64,000 nt of DNA from CAVSRC01 sp963830205 (GCA_963830205.1 CAWHLP010000036.1:1-64000), one strand, 5' to 3'; counted from the stretch's first letter, positions 18,068 through 26,709 are shown. Translations and numbers: made by a program. The notes: generated from the sequence alone by a model not told the origin.

Positions 18068-19168
18068 ATGGCAAGGCTTGAACTCGACAAAGTCTCCAAA
18101 TCCTTCAAGACGGGTAACGTGCTCAGCGACGTCTCGCTGACCACCGGCGATGGCGAGACCCTCGTCATCTTCGGACCGTCCGGCACGGGCAAGACCGTGC
18201 TCCTGCGGCTGATCGCCGGAATCGAGGAGCCGGACAGCGGCGAAATTCGCATCGACGGCAAGTCGCTGGCCGGGGTACCGTCGGATGCACGTGGCATCGG
18301 CATGGCGTTTCAGAACTTCGCGCTCTATCCGCACATGCAGGCCTACGACAACATCTCCTCGCCGCTTGCTGCGCGGGGCATGGCCAGGGAAGCCCTGGAC
18401 GAAAAGGTCCATTCGATCGCCAAGCTGCTGAAGATCGATCACGTGCTCACGCACGTGCCGAAGGCGCTGTCGAACGGCCAGAAGCAGCGCACGGCGCTGG
18501 CTCGCGCGCTGGTGGCGGGGCCGCAGGTTCTGCTGCTCGACGATCCGCTGCGCAACGTTGACGCGAAGCTGCGCTACGAGATGCGGCTCGAACTGCCCCG
18601 CCTGCTGGCGGAGTTCAAGTCGACCACACTCTACGTCACGCAGGACTACAAGGAAGCAATGGCGCTGGGCAACCGGATTGCCGTGCTGGCCGGCGGCGGC
18701 TTGGCGCAGATCGCCACGCCGCAGGACATCTACCTGAGGCCGGCGAACGTGGATATTGCCAAGCTGTTCGGCGATCCCACCATCAACCTGCTTCCCTCCA
18801 CGATCGAGATGAACGGCAAGGGCCCGACCGTCCGGCTGGCGGATCTCAACATTCCGCTTGCTCCGAGCTTCGAGCGCTTCCAGGGACGCAAGGTGCGCAT
18901 CGGCATCCGGCCCGAATACATAACCATCGACCGCGAGGCCCGCGAAGGCGCCCTCAAGATCGAGGTCGTGGCGGTGACGCCGCTCAACGAGCGGGTCGTC
19001 ACTCTGTTCCAGCTCGCCGACGGCACCGAGTGCTTTGCCTCGGCACCGGATATCCAATCGTCAACAACAACCCGTCGTCACGGTCTGGCGTATGCGACGA
19101 TCAAGACCGATAGCGTCCTAGTCTTCGATCACGACCAGGGCCGTCGGATCGAAGCAAAGACGGAGTAA
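18068..19168 (+). CDS. ABC transporter ATPase 1 (MalK/UgpC type) with altered catalytic residues
   Basis: 366 residues: nucleotide-binding domain (about 1-235) plus C-terminal OB-fold regulatory domain. Walker A is GPSGTGKT at 36-43, the Q-loop Gln is intact (AFQNFALYP), and the signature is LSNGQ at 134-138. The Walker B catalytic Glu is Asp159 (LLLDDPLRNVD) and the switch His is Gln192 (YVTQDYKEA). This suggests a weakened hydrolysis site that works as a heterodimer with ATPase 2. Paired ATPases of this kind occur in the rhizobial glycerol importer (GlpS/GlpT). Confidence 0.9.
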   Translation: MARLELDKVSKSFKTGNVLSDVSLTTGDGETLVIFGPSGTGKTVLLRLIAGIEEPDSGEIRIDGKSLAGVPSDARGIGMAFQNFALYPHMQAYDNISSPLAARGMAREALDEKVHSIAKLLKIDHVLTHVPKALSNGQKQRTALARALVAGPQVLLLDDPLRNVDAKLRYEMRLELPRLLAEFKSTTLYVTQDYKEAMALGNRIAVLAGGGLAQIATPQDIYLRPANVDIAKLFGDPTINLLPSTIEMNGKGPTVRLADLNIPLAPSFERFQGRKVRIGIRPEYITIDREAREGALKIEVVAVTPLNERVVTLFQLADGTECFASAPDIQSSTTTRRHGLAYATIKTDSVLVFDHDQGRRIEAKTE

Positions 19169-19176
19169 TACCTAGA

Positions 19177-20310
19177 ATGGCTGGCAGTCTGATCCTGGAT
19201 CACATCGACAAGTTCTACGGCCCGAAATCCGCAGGGATTCACGCGGTGAAGGATTTCTCGATGACGGTGGAGGAAGGCGAGATCGTCGCCCTGCTCGGCT
19301 CCTCGGGGTGCGGCAAGACAACGACGCTGCGCATGATCGCCGGTTTCGAGACGGTGACCGAAGGCGAAATGCTGCTCAACGGCAAGCGGATCCAGGACCT
19401 TGCGCCAGCCAAGCGCAACGTGGCGATGGCCTTTGAGGGTTATTCGCTCTATCCGCCCCTCACGGTGCGCGACAACATCGCCTTTGCGCTGAAGGGCGCG
19501 CGCATGCAGCGCAACGAAGTCGACAAGCGCGTCGACGAGATGGCGGAGCTGCTGGAGATCGGTCCGATCCTCAACCGCTACCCGGTCTCCCTGTCGGGCG
19601 GCCAGCAACAGCGTTCCTCGCTGGCGCGGGCGCTGACACGCAAGGCCGACCTCTACCTGCTCGACGAACCGATGTCCCAGCTCGAACCGCAACTGCGCGC
19701 CGTGCTGCGTGGCCGCATCAAGAACTACCTGATCCAGCACGGCATGACAGCGATGTTCGTGACCCACGACCAGACCGAGGCCAACGCGCTGGCGGACCGG
19801 ATCGCGGTCATGGAGGATGGCGTGCTCGAGCAGATCGCCTCGCCCGCCGAATTGAAGGATCGCCCGGCGAACCTGTTTGTCGCATCGTTCATGGGCGAGC
19901 CGCCGATGAACGTGTACGACGCGGTCGTGGCGGAGAATGGCCACGGCATGCGCGTCGTCGTGCAGGGCCCGAAAGGCGGAGAGGCGATCGGAGTCGACAT
20001 TCCCGCCGACAGCGCCGACGTGCGCGGCGCTCTGTCAATCGGACAGAAGCTGCATCTGGGCGTGCGGCCGCAGAGCATCGCGATCGGCCAGGGTGAAGTT
20101 CGGGCGCTGGTGCTGTCGAACCAGTGGCTCGGCGACCAGACCCACATGGTCATCGATGCCGGCGGGCATCAAATGGTCATCGTCTCCTATACGCCGGTCA
20201 AGGAAAAGGCCGGTGAGACGATACCATTCCTGATCGCTCCCGAAAAAATCCACCTCTTCAACTTCGACAACGGCGACGCGATCGCGCACGGAACCGAACT
20301 CGCCCACTAG
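19177..20310 (+). CDS. ABC transporter ATPase 2 (MalK/UgpC type)
   Basis: 377 residues. Walker A GSSGCGKT at 41-48, signature LSGGQ at 139-143, Walker B with catalytic Glu164 (LLDEPMSQLE) and switch His197 (VTHDQTEA) are all canonical. The Q-loop Gln is replaced by Glu87 (AFEGYSLYP). With ATPase 1 it forms an asymmetric pair in which only some catalytic elements are standard in each subunit. It follows ATPase 1 by 8 nt. C-terminal residues from about 240 form the OB-fold domain. Confidence 0.9.
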   Translation: MAGSLILDHIDKFYGPKSAGIHAVKDFSMTVEEGEIVALLGSSGCGKTTTLRMIAGFETVTEGEMLLNGKRIQDLAPAKRNVAMAFEGYSLYPPLTVRDNIAFALKGARMQRNEVDKRVDEMAELLEIGPILNRYPVSLSGGQQQRSSLARALTRKADLYLLDEPMSQLEPQLRAVLRGRIKNYLIQHGMTAMFVTHDQTEANALADRIAVMEDGVLEQIASPAELKDRPANLFVASFMGEPPMNVYDAVVAENGHGMRVVVQGPKGGEAIGVDIPADSADVRGALSIGQKLHLGVRPQSIAIGQGEVRALVLSNQWLGDQTHMVIDAGGHQMVIVSYTPVKEKAGETIPFLIAPEKIHLFNFDNGDAIAHGTELAH

Positions 20311-20418
20311 ACGGGTCTAGCCGGTAAGCTCTCAGCAGGCTGATTCGCGGGGCCGCGGCACTGGCCTCAGTGATTGTGCCGTGTGGTGGCCCGGCTGACG
20401 ACTGGCGACAGTGGACCC

Positions 20419-21135
20419 ATGACAACGGCGCAGGCGGTGATCTTCGACCTGGATGGGTGCCTGGTCGACAGCGAGCATCTGGCGCTCGAAGCGATCGCAG
20501 CGGAGATGCGTGCGCTCGGCATTGCCGCAATGGCCTGGACGGACCTCCGCGACGACTTCCTGGGCGTTGCCCTGTCTGTCGTCTGCGATGACGTGGCGAA
20601 GCGCCTGGGCCGCCCTTGCCCGGCCGACTTTCCAGCGAACTTCTACCGCCGCCTTTACGCGTTCTATGCCGTCGGTCTGCCGGTCATCGCCGGCGTGACC
20701 GATCTTCTCGACCGGCTGCGCAACGCCGGGTTGGCCATGGGCATTGCCACCGGAGGATCGGTGGACCGCCTGCAGCACACCTTCGAACATACCGGGCTGG
20801 GGAAATACTTCGCCGGCAGTGCCTTCAGCGCCGAGCAGGTTGCGCGCGGCAAGCCTGCGCCGGATCTGGTGCTCCTTGTGGCGCGCAAGCTCGGGGTTGC
20901 GCCCGAGAACTGCGTGGTCGTGGAGGATTCGCCCTTCGGCATTCTCGGCGCCGTCGCCGCCGGCATGCGCGCCATTGGCTTCGTCGGCGGCAGCCACCTC
21001 GACGGCATGCGCGACAGACAGGCCGATCGCCTGCGTGAAGCCGGTGCCGAAATCGTCGTCGCGAGTACCCCTGAGGTGTACGACGCGATCTGCGCCCCGG
21101 CGGCACCCGCTACCGCCCGAGAGGGTCGAGGCTGA
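20419..21135 (+). CDS. HAD-superfamily phosphatase (PGM/phosphatase subgroup)
   Basis: 238 residues with the nucleophile motif FDLDGCLVDSE at 9-19, a four-helix cap, motif II Thr/Ser in GIATGGSV, Lys in ARGKPAPDLVL and motif IV VVEDSPFGI. It likely hydrolyses or mutates a small sugar phosphate. In this locus it may relieve accumulation of a polyol or ketose phosphate. The start at 20419 fits the family. It lies 108 nt after ATPase 2, so it could still be in the operon. Confidence 0.86.
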   Translation: MTTAQAVIFDLDGCLVDSEHLALEAIAAEMRALGIAAMAWTDLRDDFLGVALSVVCDDVAKRLGRPCPADFPANFYRRLYAFYAVGLPVIAGVTDLLDRLRNAGLAMGIATGGSVDRLQHTFEHTGLGKYFAGSAFSAEQVARGKPAPDLVLLVARKLGVAPENCVVVEDSPFGILGAVAAGMRAIGFVGGSHLDGMRDRQADRLREAGAEIVVASTPEVYDAICAPAAPATAREGRG

Positions 21136-21176
21136 GAATCGGCCGCGCTGAGATGATCCGGCGGTGGCCGGTCGGG

Positions 21177-21575
21177 CTAGAAGCCTCTTCCAGCGCGCCC
21201 CGTGCCCTTGCGGCGCTCCTTCTTTGCCAGCTTTCGCGCGGCATAGCGCTCGTCGCGGGCGGCCTTCTGCTCGGCCGCGAGTGCAGCTTCGCGCGCCGCC
21301 TCCTCGGCAGCGACACGCGCGGCTTCTTCGGCCGCAATTCGGATCGCCTCCGCGGCGGCCTGCTCTTGCGCCGCCTTCTCCTCCCGTCGGACGCGCTCGC
21401 GTTCCGCCTGTCGCTCCGCTCGCGCCTCGGCAATTGCTTGGCGCTCGCGGCGCTTTTCGATCATCACCGGATCGTCAGGGCGCGGCGCCGCGTGGAGCTT
21501 CGCCAGCAGGGCCTTATGGGCCTCTGCAGCATCCCTGCGGCGATCATTGAAATCTGGATTAGCCTTGTTTCTCAT
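21177..21575 (-). CDS. DUF6481 family protein, charged coiled coil
   Basis: 132 residues. The central 90 residues are an Ala/Glu/Arg-rich predicted coiled coil (EEAARVAAEEAAREAALAAE). The N-terminus (NPDFNDRRRDAAEAHKALLA) and the basic tail (YAARKLAKKERRK) match the alphaproteobacterial DUF6481 pattern I recall. No signal or membrane segment. Function unknown. The basic tail might suggest nucleic-acid or ribosome contact, which is speculation. Confidence 0.75.
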   Translation of the reverse strand: MRNKANPDFNDRRRDAAEAHKALLAKLHAAPRPDDPVMIEKRRERQAIAEARAERQAERERVRREEKAAQEQAAAEAIRIAAEEAARVAAEEAAREAALAAEQKAARDERYAARKLAKKERRKGTGRAGRGF

Positions 21576-21808
21576 TAGTTCCGTCTGTCTCCATCCTCGT
21601 GAGAATCAACAGTTGGTAGGTGGCCTCGGTCGCACCCCGCGCACCTCACTGACACCACGCCTTCAATCGGGCTGCTGGGGCCGAACCTGCAACCCGCAGG
21701 CTAGCCGCGCCTTCCGAACGGCTCCGGACGCACCCCGGCGGTCCTGCCGCACGCACCCCAGAACCCATAGAAACCGCGGCTTTCGGTCATCTTCGCTGGT
21801 TGGGAAAT

Positions 21809-21883
21809 TGGAGCGGGCGAAGGGATTCGAACCCTCGACCCCAACCTTGGCAAGGTTGTGCTCTACCCCTGAGCTACACCCGC
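21809..21883 (-). tRNA. tRNA-Gly (anticodon GCC)
   Basis: 75 nt including encoded CCA. The acceptor stem GCGGGTG/CGCCCGC, the D-arm GCTC...GAGC, the anticodon arm CAACC-TTGCCAA-GGTTG with anticodon GCC and the T-arm GAGGG-TTCGAAT-CCCTT all pair. It stands alone between two protein genes. Confidence 0.97.
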
Positions 21884-22082
21884 TCACCGGCCGCAAACGA
21901 CCTAAGCGGCGCTTATATCGTCCCCTCCGCGGGAAATGCAACAGCATTGGCAAGGGCCCGTGCAGGGCGGGCCAGCGGACGCAAATGCCGCTCCGAATTG
22001 TAAAAATGCGGCCGGCGCTCCATGTTTACCCCTGACACGAGACCCGCCGCCCCTGTCGGGGCCAACAGGACGGAACACGATC

Positions 22083-23015
22083 ATGAGCATGACCATGCCC
22101 CAGACGGGCAGCGGCGCCACGCCCGCGCAGAACGGAAAGGCCGCCGACCTCGTCAAGGACACGACCACCCAGGCCTTCGCCAAGGACGTCATCGAGGAAT
22201 CGACCCGCCAGCCGGTGCTGGTCGATTTCTGGGCGCCGTGGTGCGGGCCATGCCGCACCCTCGGTCCGATCATCGAGAAGGTCGTGCGCGCCTCGGGTGG
22301 CGCCGTGCGCCTGGTCAAGATGAATATCGATGACCATCCCCAGGTTGCCGGCCAGCTCGGCATCCAGTCGATCCCAGCGGTCATCGCCTTTGCCGGCGGC
22401 CAGCCGGTCGACGGCTTCGTCGGCGCGCTGCCCGAGAGCCAGGTGAGGGCCTTCATCGAGCGCGTCGCCGGCGCCGCTGGCGGCTCGTCCGAGGCCGATG
22501 AGCTGATCGCCGAGGGCGAACGCCGTCTGGAAGCAGGCGATGCGCCCGGCGCCGCCGAGATCTTCGCCGCCACCCTCCAGGCGAATTCCCAGTCGGTTCC
22601 GGCGATCCTCGGCCTCGCCAGGTGCCACATCGCCGGCGGCAACCTCGCCGCGGCCCGCGACACGCTGGCCGCGCTGCCCGATTCTGCCGGCAAGGATCCG
22701 GCGGTCGCCGCCGTACGCGCCCAGATCGAGCTCGCCGCCCAGACCGAGGCCCTTGGCGACGCCGGTTCCCTGGAGGCGCGCATTGCCGCCGATCCCAAGG
22801 ACTTCGACGCCCGCTTCGACCTTGCTTTGCTGCTCAACGCCAAGGGCGATCGTGAGGCGGCTGTCGACCAGCTCCTTGAAATTGTCGGCAAGAACCGTAG
22901 TTGGCAGGACGAGAAGGCCCGCAAGCAGCTCGTCCAGTTCTTCGAGGCTTGGGGGCCCACCGACGAAGCCACGCTGAGCGGCCGCCGTCGGCTGTCGTCG
23001 CTGCTGTTTGCCTGA
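22083..23015 (+). CDS. cnoX: CnoX/YbbN-type thioredoxin with TPR-like C-terminus
   Basis: 310 residues. The thioredoxin domain (about 30-140) carries the redox motif WAPWCGPCRTLGP and the cis-Pro segment GIQSIPAVIAF. The remaining half consists of helical TPR-like repeats (LEAGDAPGAAEIFAATLQ, LAAARDTLAALP). The family protects and redox-regulates substrates for GroEL/DnaK. Unlike E. coli CnoX, the full CxxC is present, so thioredoxin activity is expected. It is followed after 7 nt by the LON-domain gene, a common alphaproteobacterial arrangement. Confidence 0.9.
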   Translation: MSMTMPQTGSGATPAQNGKAADLVKDTTTQAFAKDVIEESTRQPVLVDFWAPWCGPCRTLGPIIEKVVRASGGAVRLVKMNIDDHPQVAGQLGIQSIPAVIAFAGGQPVDGFVGALPESQVRAFIERVAGAAGGSSEADELIAEGERRLEAGDAPGAAEIFAATLQANSQSVPAILGLARCHIAGGNLAAARDTLAALPDSAGKDPAVAAVRAQIELAAQTEALGDAGSLEARIAADPKDFDARFDLALLLNAKGDREAAVDQLLEIVGKNRSWQDEKARKQLVQFFEAWGPTDEATLSGRRRLSSLLFA

Positions 23016-23022
23016 GGTTTTG

Positions 23023-23700
23023 ATGAAAGCTGGTAACGCGACCTATGGCGGAATGACCGATCTGCCGACGGTCATTCCGGTATTTCCCCTGACCGCGTCG
23101 CTGCTGCTGCCGCGGGCGGAAATGCCGCTCAACATCTTCGAGCCCCGCTACCTCGCCATGGTCGATGCGGCGCTGGCCGGCGACCGGGTGATCGGCATGA
23201 TCCAGCCGGACGCCGCGGTGCCTGCCGGGCTTAGCGGCCCCAGCCTGTTTCCGGTCGGCTGTGCCGGCCGTTTGACGTCCTTCGCCGAGACCGGCGACGG
23301 CCGCTACTTGATCACGCTGACCGGCATTTCGCGCTTCCGCCTCCTGGAGGAAGTCGCGGCCGGGACGCCCTACCGCCAGTACCGCATCACCGCCGAGCCC
23401 TTCGCCGGCGATTTTGCCGGCGCCACCGGCGAGGCCGCCGTCGACCGCACGTCGGTGCTGCGCACCTTCCGCGCTTATCTCGCCGCCCATGACCTCGATG
23501 CCGACTGGGCGAGCGTCGACCGCGCCTCCAACGAGACGCTGGTCAACACGCTCGCCATGATGGCGCCCTTCGGCGTGGCCGAGAAACAGGCCCTGCTCGA
23601 AGCGCCGGACCTGCGCGCCCGCGCCGAGACCCTCGTGGCCCTGACCGAGATCACGCTCTCCCGCGAAGGCACCGCCGGCGACGGGCCAACCCTGCAATGA
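23023..23700 (+). CDS. LON substrate-binding domain protein
   Basis: 225 residues corresponding to the Lon protease N-terminal (PUA-like) domain only, with no ATPase or protease domain. Hallmarks are VIPVFPLTASLLLPRAEMPL and NIFEPRYLAMVDAAL near the N-terminus. Probably a stand-alone adaptor. It is usually linked to the CnoX gene, as here. The start at 23023 is 7 nt after the cnoX stop. Confidence 0.87.
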   Translation: MKAGNATYGGMTDLPTVIPVFPLTASLLLPRAEMPLNIFEPRYLAMVDAALAGDRVIGMIQPDAAVPAGLSGPSLFPVGCAGRLTSFAETGDGRYLITLTGISRFRLLEEVAAGTPYRQYRITAEPFAGDFAGATGEAAVDRTSVLRTFRAYLAAHDLDADWASVDRASNETLVNTLAMMAPFGVAEKQALLEAPDLRARAETLVALTEITLSREGTAGDGPTLQ

Positions 23701-23717
23701 GCCCGAGGTCCTGAGTC

Positions 23718-23915
23718 ATGAGCGAATCCTCGCGTGCCGGGCGCATCATCGACCGCAAGCTGCTCGAGATGCTCGTCTGCCCGCTGACCAAGACGACGCT
23801 CGAATACGACGCCGAGAAGCAGGAGCTGATCAGCCGCGCCGCCAAGCTCGCCTACCCCATCCGCGACGGCGTGCCGATCATGTTGCCCGACGAGGCGCGG
23901 CCGCTGGAGGACTGA
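23718..23915 (+). CDS. Trm112-like small protein (YcaR family)
   Basis: 65 residues. DRKLLEMLVCPLTKTTLEY and YPIRDGVPIMLPDEA are the family hallmarks. Only one Cys of the usual zinc site remains, as is usual in bacteria. Relatives activate methyltransferases in archaea and eukaryotes. The bacterial role is unclear. It is 17 nt after the LON gene, and its 3' end overlaps the tail of a convergent SAM methyltransferase. Confidence 0.88.
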   Translation: MSESSRAGRIIDRKLLEMLVCPLTKTTLEYDAEKQELISRAAKLAYPIRDGVPIMLPDEARPLED

Positions 23916-24593
23916 GATCCCGGCGGGGCCTTTCTCAGGTCGATCGCAAAGCCGGTGCCGCGCTTCGTGATCGTGACGTCGTCGAAGGCGCTGCGACCGA
24001 GCAGCGCCGCGAACTCGTCGCGCGTATAGGCACCGCGGCGCAGGAAGTGCTTGAACATCAGCCTTCATGAACAGGGCCTCGGCGCCGCGCACGCCCATCT
24101 GCCGGGTGAGTTCGTCGAACTCTGCGTTGCTGGCGTTCCGGTCCATATCGATGATCCGCGCCGTGCCGCCGGGCTTCAGCACCCGGTGCATCTCGGCCAG
24201 CGCCTTTTCCGGCTCGCGGAAGTTCTTGAAGGCAGCCGTGCAGATGATGAAGTCGACGGTGCCGTCGGCGAGCGGGATCGCCGCCACGCTGCCCTCCTGG
24301 AAGTCGACGTCGACACCAGCCTCGGCGGCGTTGCGCCGCGCGATCGCGACGAAATCGCGACTGATGTCGAGCCCGGTGATGCGGTAGCGGCCGAGCCCGG
24401 CGAGCGCGATCGCCAGATAGCCGGGCCCCGGCGCGATCTCCAGCACACGCGCGCCGTCGGCGATCATTGCCGCACACTCCGCCGCATAGCCGCGCATCTC
24501 GTCCATGCGATGCGTGCGCGTGTTGCGGTCGTACCAGCGGGCGCTGCGTCCCTCGATGCCGAGGTCGCGCGACCGCCTCATCCAGCGCATCAT
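23852..24593 (-). CDS. Class I SAM-dependent methyltransferase (frame broken at 24059)
   Basis: About 246 residues once an extra base at 24059 is ignored (LFMKA joins MFKHFLRRGAYTRDEF). Motif I VLEIAPGPGYLAIAL near residue 50 binds SAM. Motif II is ITGLDIS, then DGTVDFIICTAAF and the post-motif HRVLKPGGTARIID. It is a UbiE-like small-molecule methyltransferase with unknown substrate. The reading frame ends inside the convergent Trm112-like gene (64-nt antisense overlap), so the natural stop could be slightly earlier if another error is present. Confidence 0.8.
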
Positions 24594-24603
24594 GGCTGTC
24601 GTC

Positions 24604-24753
24604 TCAGCCGCCGATGACCGCCAGGCGCACCAGCGCGGCGACCGCCGCGAGGCAGACGAGGAACAGGCCGAGGCCGACCGGCGAGCCCCAGCCGTACCAG
24701 GCCATGGCCTTGCTGGCGTATTTCCAATCGTCCTGATTGCGTTCGTTGCTCAT
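24604..24753 (-). CDS. Small single-pass membrane protein
   Basis: 49 residues: a polar N-terminus (MSNERNQDDWKYASKAMAWY) followed by one membrane helix (GLGLFLVCLAAVAALVRLAV). It ends 10 nt before the methyltransferase start and is likely co-transcribed with it. The start at 24753 has GAGGA upstream. An ATG 6 nt earlier is possible. Function unknown. Confidence 0.65.
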   Translation of the reverse strand: MSNERNQDDWKYASKAMAWYGWGSPVGLGLFLVCLAAVAALVRLAVIGG

Positions 24754-24825
24754 CGTCATCCTCGCTTTTCCGGGCGACCGTCCAACCGCCATTGACGGCC
24801 GCGCGTCGCCCCAGTTATCTTGTCT

Positions 24826-24867
24826 TGCAGATATCTGCATACGACTAATATCTTAGACACTAAGATA
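24826..24867. promoter_or_regulatory. Two palindromes upstream of a MarR gene (candidate operators)
   Basis: TGCAGATATCTGCA at 24826-24839 is a perfect 14-bp palindrome. TATCTTAGACACTAAGATA at 24849-24867 has perfect 8-bp arms and abuts the MarR start codon. Both lie in the only AT-rich stretch between the divergent genes, where autorepression would act. Confidence 0.7.
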
Positions 24868-24868
24868 A

Positions 24869-25390
24869 ATGGCCAAAGCCAAACCGGAAGTCAAGGGGGA
24901 TGCGCGCCACGCCGAGCTGGTCCAGGCACTGAACCGCGCTGCACGGGAATCGAGCGCGCTCGGCACACTGTTTGCCGAGACCGTCGCCCGCCAGCTCGGC
25001 ATCAGCCACAGCGACCTCGAATGCATCGACATCATTTCACTGCGCGGCCGCGTCACGGCCGGGGAGCTGGCGAAGCAATCTGGCCTTACCACCGGCGCCA
25101 TAACCGGCGTCATCGATCGTCTCGAGAAGGCGGGCCTCGCCCGGCGCGAACGCGATCCTGACGACCGCCGCAAGGTCTATGTCAGCATCCTGCCGAAGAC
25201 CCTGGAGCGCGGCCTCGCCTACTACGATTCCTTCGGCAAGGCGGTGGATGCGCTCGCCGCCGGCTACAGTGATGCCCAGCTCGTGCTGCTCACCGACTAC
25301 TTCACCCGCGCGCGCGAGATCATCCGCGCCGAGATCGAGAAGCTGAACGCCAAGCCGCCACCCAAGAAGCGCGGCACGGCCAGACGCTAG
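24869..25390 (+). CDS. MarR-family transcriptional regulator
   Basis: 173 residues with the winged HTH GRVTAGELAKQSGLTTGAITG, the wing RDPDDRRKVYVSIL and flanking dimerisation helices. A basic tail (KPPPKKRGTARR) extends beyond the fold. The ATG directly follows a palindromic operator, with no clear Shine-Dalgarno sequence, so the message may be leaderless. It is divergent from the small membrane protein and methyltransferase pair, its likely targets. It overlaps the convergent hydroxylase gene by 4 nt. Confidence 0.9.
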   Translation: MAKAKPEVKGDARHAELVQALNRAARESSALGTLFAETVARQLGISHSDLECIDIISLRGRVTAGELAKQSGLTTGAITGVIDRLEKAGLARRERDPDDRRKVYVSILPKTLERGLAYYDSFGKAVDALAAGYSDAQLVLLTDYFTRAREIIRAEIEKLNAKPPPKKRGTARR

Positions 25391-26628
25391 ATCGCCTCGC
25401 CGGTGAGCAGTCGCGGTGCCCCGTAGGCGGCGCCCGAGGCCTCCTCTACGAACCACGCCTTCAGCCGCGGCAGCCGGTCGACCATCCCGAGGCCGACATC
25501 GCGGAGGATGCGCAGCGCCGGGTTGTCGTTGGAGAACAGCCGGTTGAGGGCGTCGGTGGCAAGCCCCATCTCGACCGTGTCGAAGCGCCGCCAGCTCTGG
25601 TAGCGCGTGAGAACGGTGAGCGTACCGATGTCGAGGCCGAGGCGATACGCCTCGACCAGCGTCTCCGCCAGCGCCGCCACGTCGCGATAGCCGAGGTTGA
25701 CGCCCTGGCCGGCGATCGGGTGGATGCGGTGCGCCGCGTCGCCGACGAGCGCGAAACGCGGCTGCACGAACGCCCGCGCAATCGACAGGCCGAGTGGGAA
25801 GGCCTGCGGCGTGTCGATCGCCTTCATGGCGCCGAGGCGATGGCCGAAGCGGCGCTCCAGCTCGACCGCGAAGGTGAGCGGATCACCTCTCACCAGCCGC
25901 TCGGCGACGTCGGTCGGCTCGGTCCACACCAGCGATGCCTGCCGGCCCTTGAGCGGCAGGATCGCGAACGGCCCACCGGGCAGGAAATGCTCCTCGGCGC
26001 GGCCGCCGTGGTCGCGCTCGTGTTCAACCGTGGCCACGATCCCCGACTGGCCGTAGGACCAGCCGACCGTGGTGATGCCGGCGAAATCCCTTAGCCGCGA
26101 CCGCGCCCCGTCGGCGGCGATGAGCAGGCGCGCGGCGAGATGCCGGCCCTTGCGGGTCTCGGCCGTCACCGCCGCCGGCCCGGCCGCGAAATCCCCGACC
26201 GCATCTTCGTTGATGAGCGTCACCCCGGCTTCGCCGGCCGCCGTCCTGAGGGCATCAACCACAAGGCCATCGGGGATGACGTGGGCGGCGACCTCACCGT
26301 CCGCGGCCGTCATGGCGAAGGTCAGGAACACCGGCCGCGCCACATCGCGCGTGCGGCTGTCGGTGATCACCATCTCGTTGACCGGCTGCGCCGCCGCAGC
26401 GATTGCCGGCCACACGCCGAGGCGCTCCAGCATCTTGCGGCCGCCGGCGGTGATGGTCGAGGCGCGCCCTGCCCGCCCGGCACCCGGCGGGGCGGCATCG
26501 ACCAGCGTCACCGCCATGCCCGGCGCCGAGCGCCTGAGCGCCAGCGCCAGCGCCAGGCCGACCTGGCCGCCGCCGGCGATCAGCACGTCCCCGGGCCTGT
26601 CCGCCGCGCTTTCCGTCATGCCTGCCAT
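25387..26628 (-). CDS. UbiH/UbiF/COQ6-family FAD-dependent hydroxylase
   Basis: 413 residues. The N-terminal FAD motif is VLIAGGGQVGLALALAL. The central segment is AADGARSRLRDFAGI (DG motif), and the second FAD motif is FALVGDAAHRIHPIAGQGVN. The family hydroxylates the ubiquinone ring precursor using NADPH and O2. Two starts are possible (26628 and 26619). The former is used because GGGAC precedes it. Divergent from tesB. Not linked to other ubi genes here, so the ring position acted on is not known. Confidence 0.88.
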   Translation of the reverse strand: MAGMTESAADRPGDVLIAGGGQVGLALALALRRSAPGMAVTLVDAAPPGAGRAGRASTITAGGRKMLERLGVWPAIAAAAQPVNEMVITDSRTRDVARPVFLTFAMTAADGEVAAHVIPDGLVVDALRTAAGEAGVTLINEDAVGDFAAGPAAVTAETRKGRHLAARLLIAADGARSRLRDFAGITTVGWSYGQSGIVATVEHERDHGGRAEEHFLPGGPFAILPLKGRQASLVWTEPTDVAERLVRGDPLTFAVELERRFGHRLGAMKAIDTPQAFPLGLSIARAFVQPRFALVGDAAHRIHPIAGQGVNLGYRDVAALAETLVEAYRLGLDIGTLTVLTRYQSWRRFDTVEMGLATDALNRLFSNDNPALRILRDVGLGMVDRLPRLKAWFVEEASGAAYGAPRLLTGEAI

Positions 26629-26709
26629 GAATAGTCCCGTGCTTGACACCCGCCGGTGGGGCTGGTCGATAGATGGCGCATTCCTGCGGCCAAAGGCCAG
26701 GCGGTTCGT

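Noticed and set aside
20303..20316. Short inverted repeat CTAGAC/GTCTAG after ATPase 2 as a terminator
   Set aside because: Only 6 bp with a 2-nt loop and no T-run, too weak to call.
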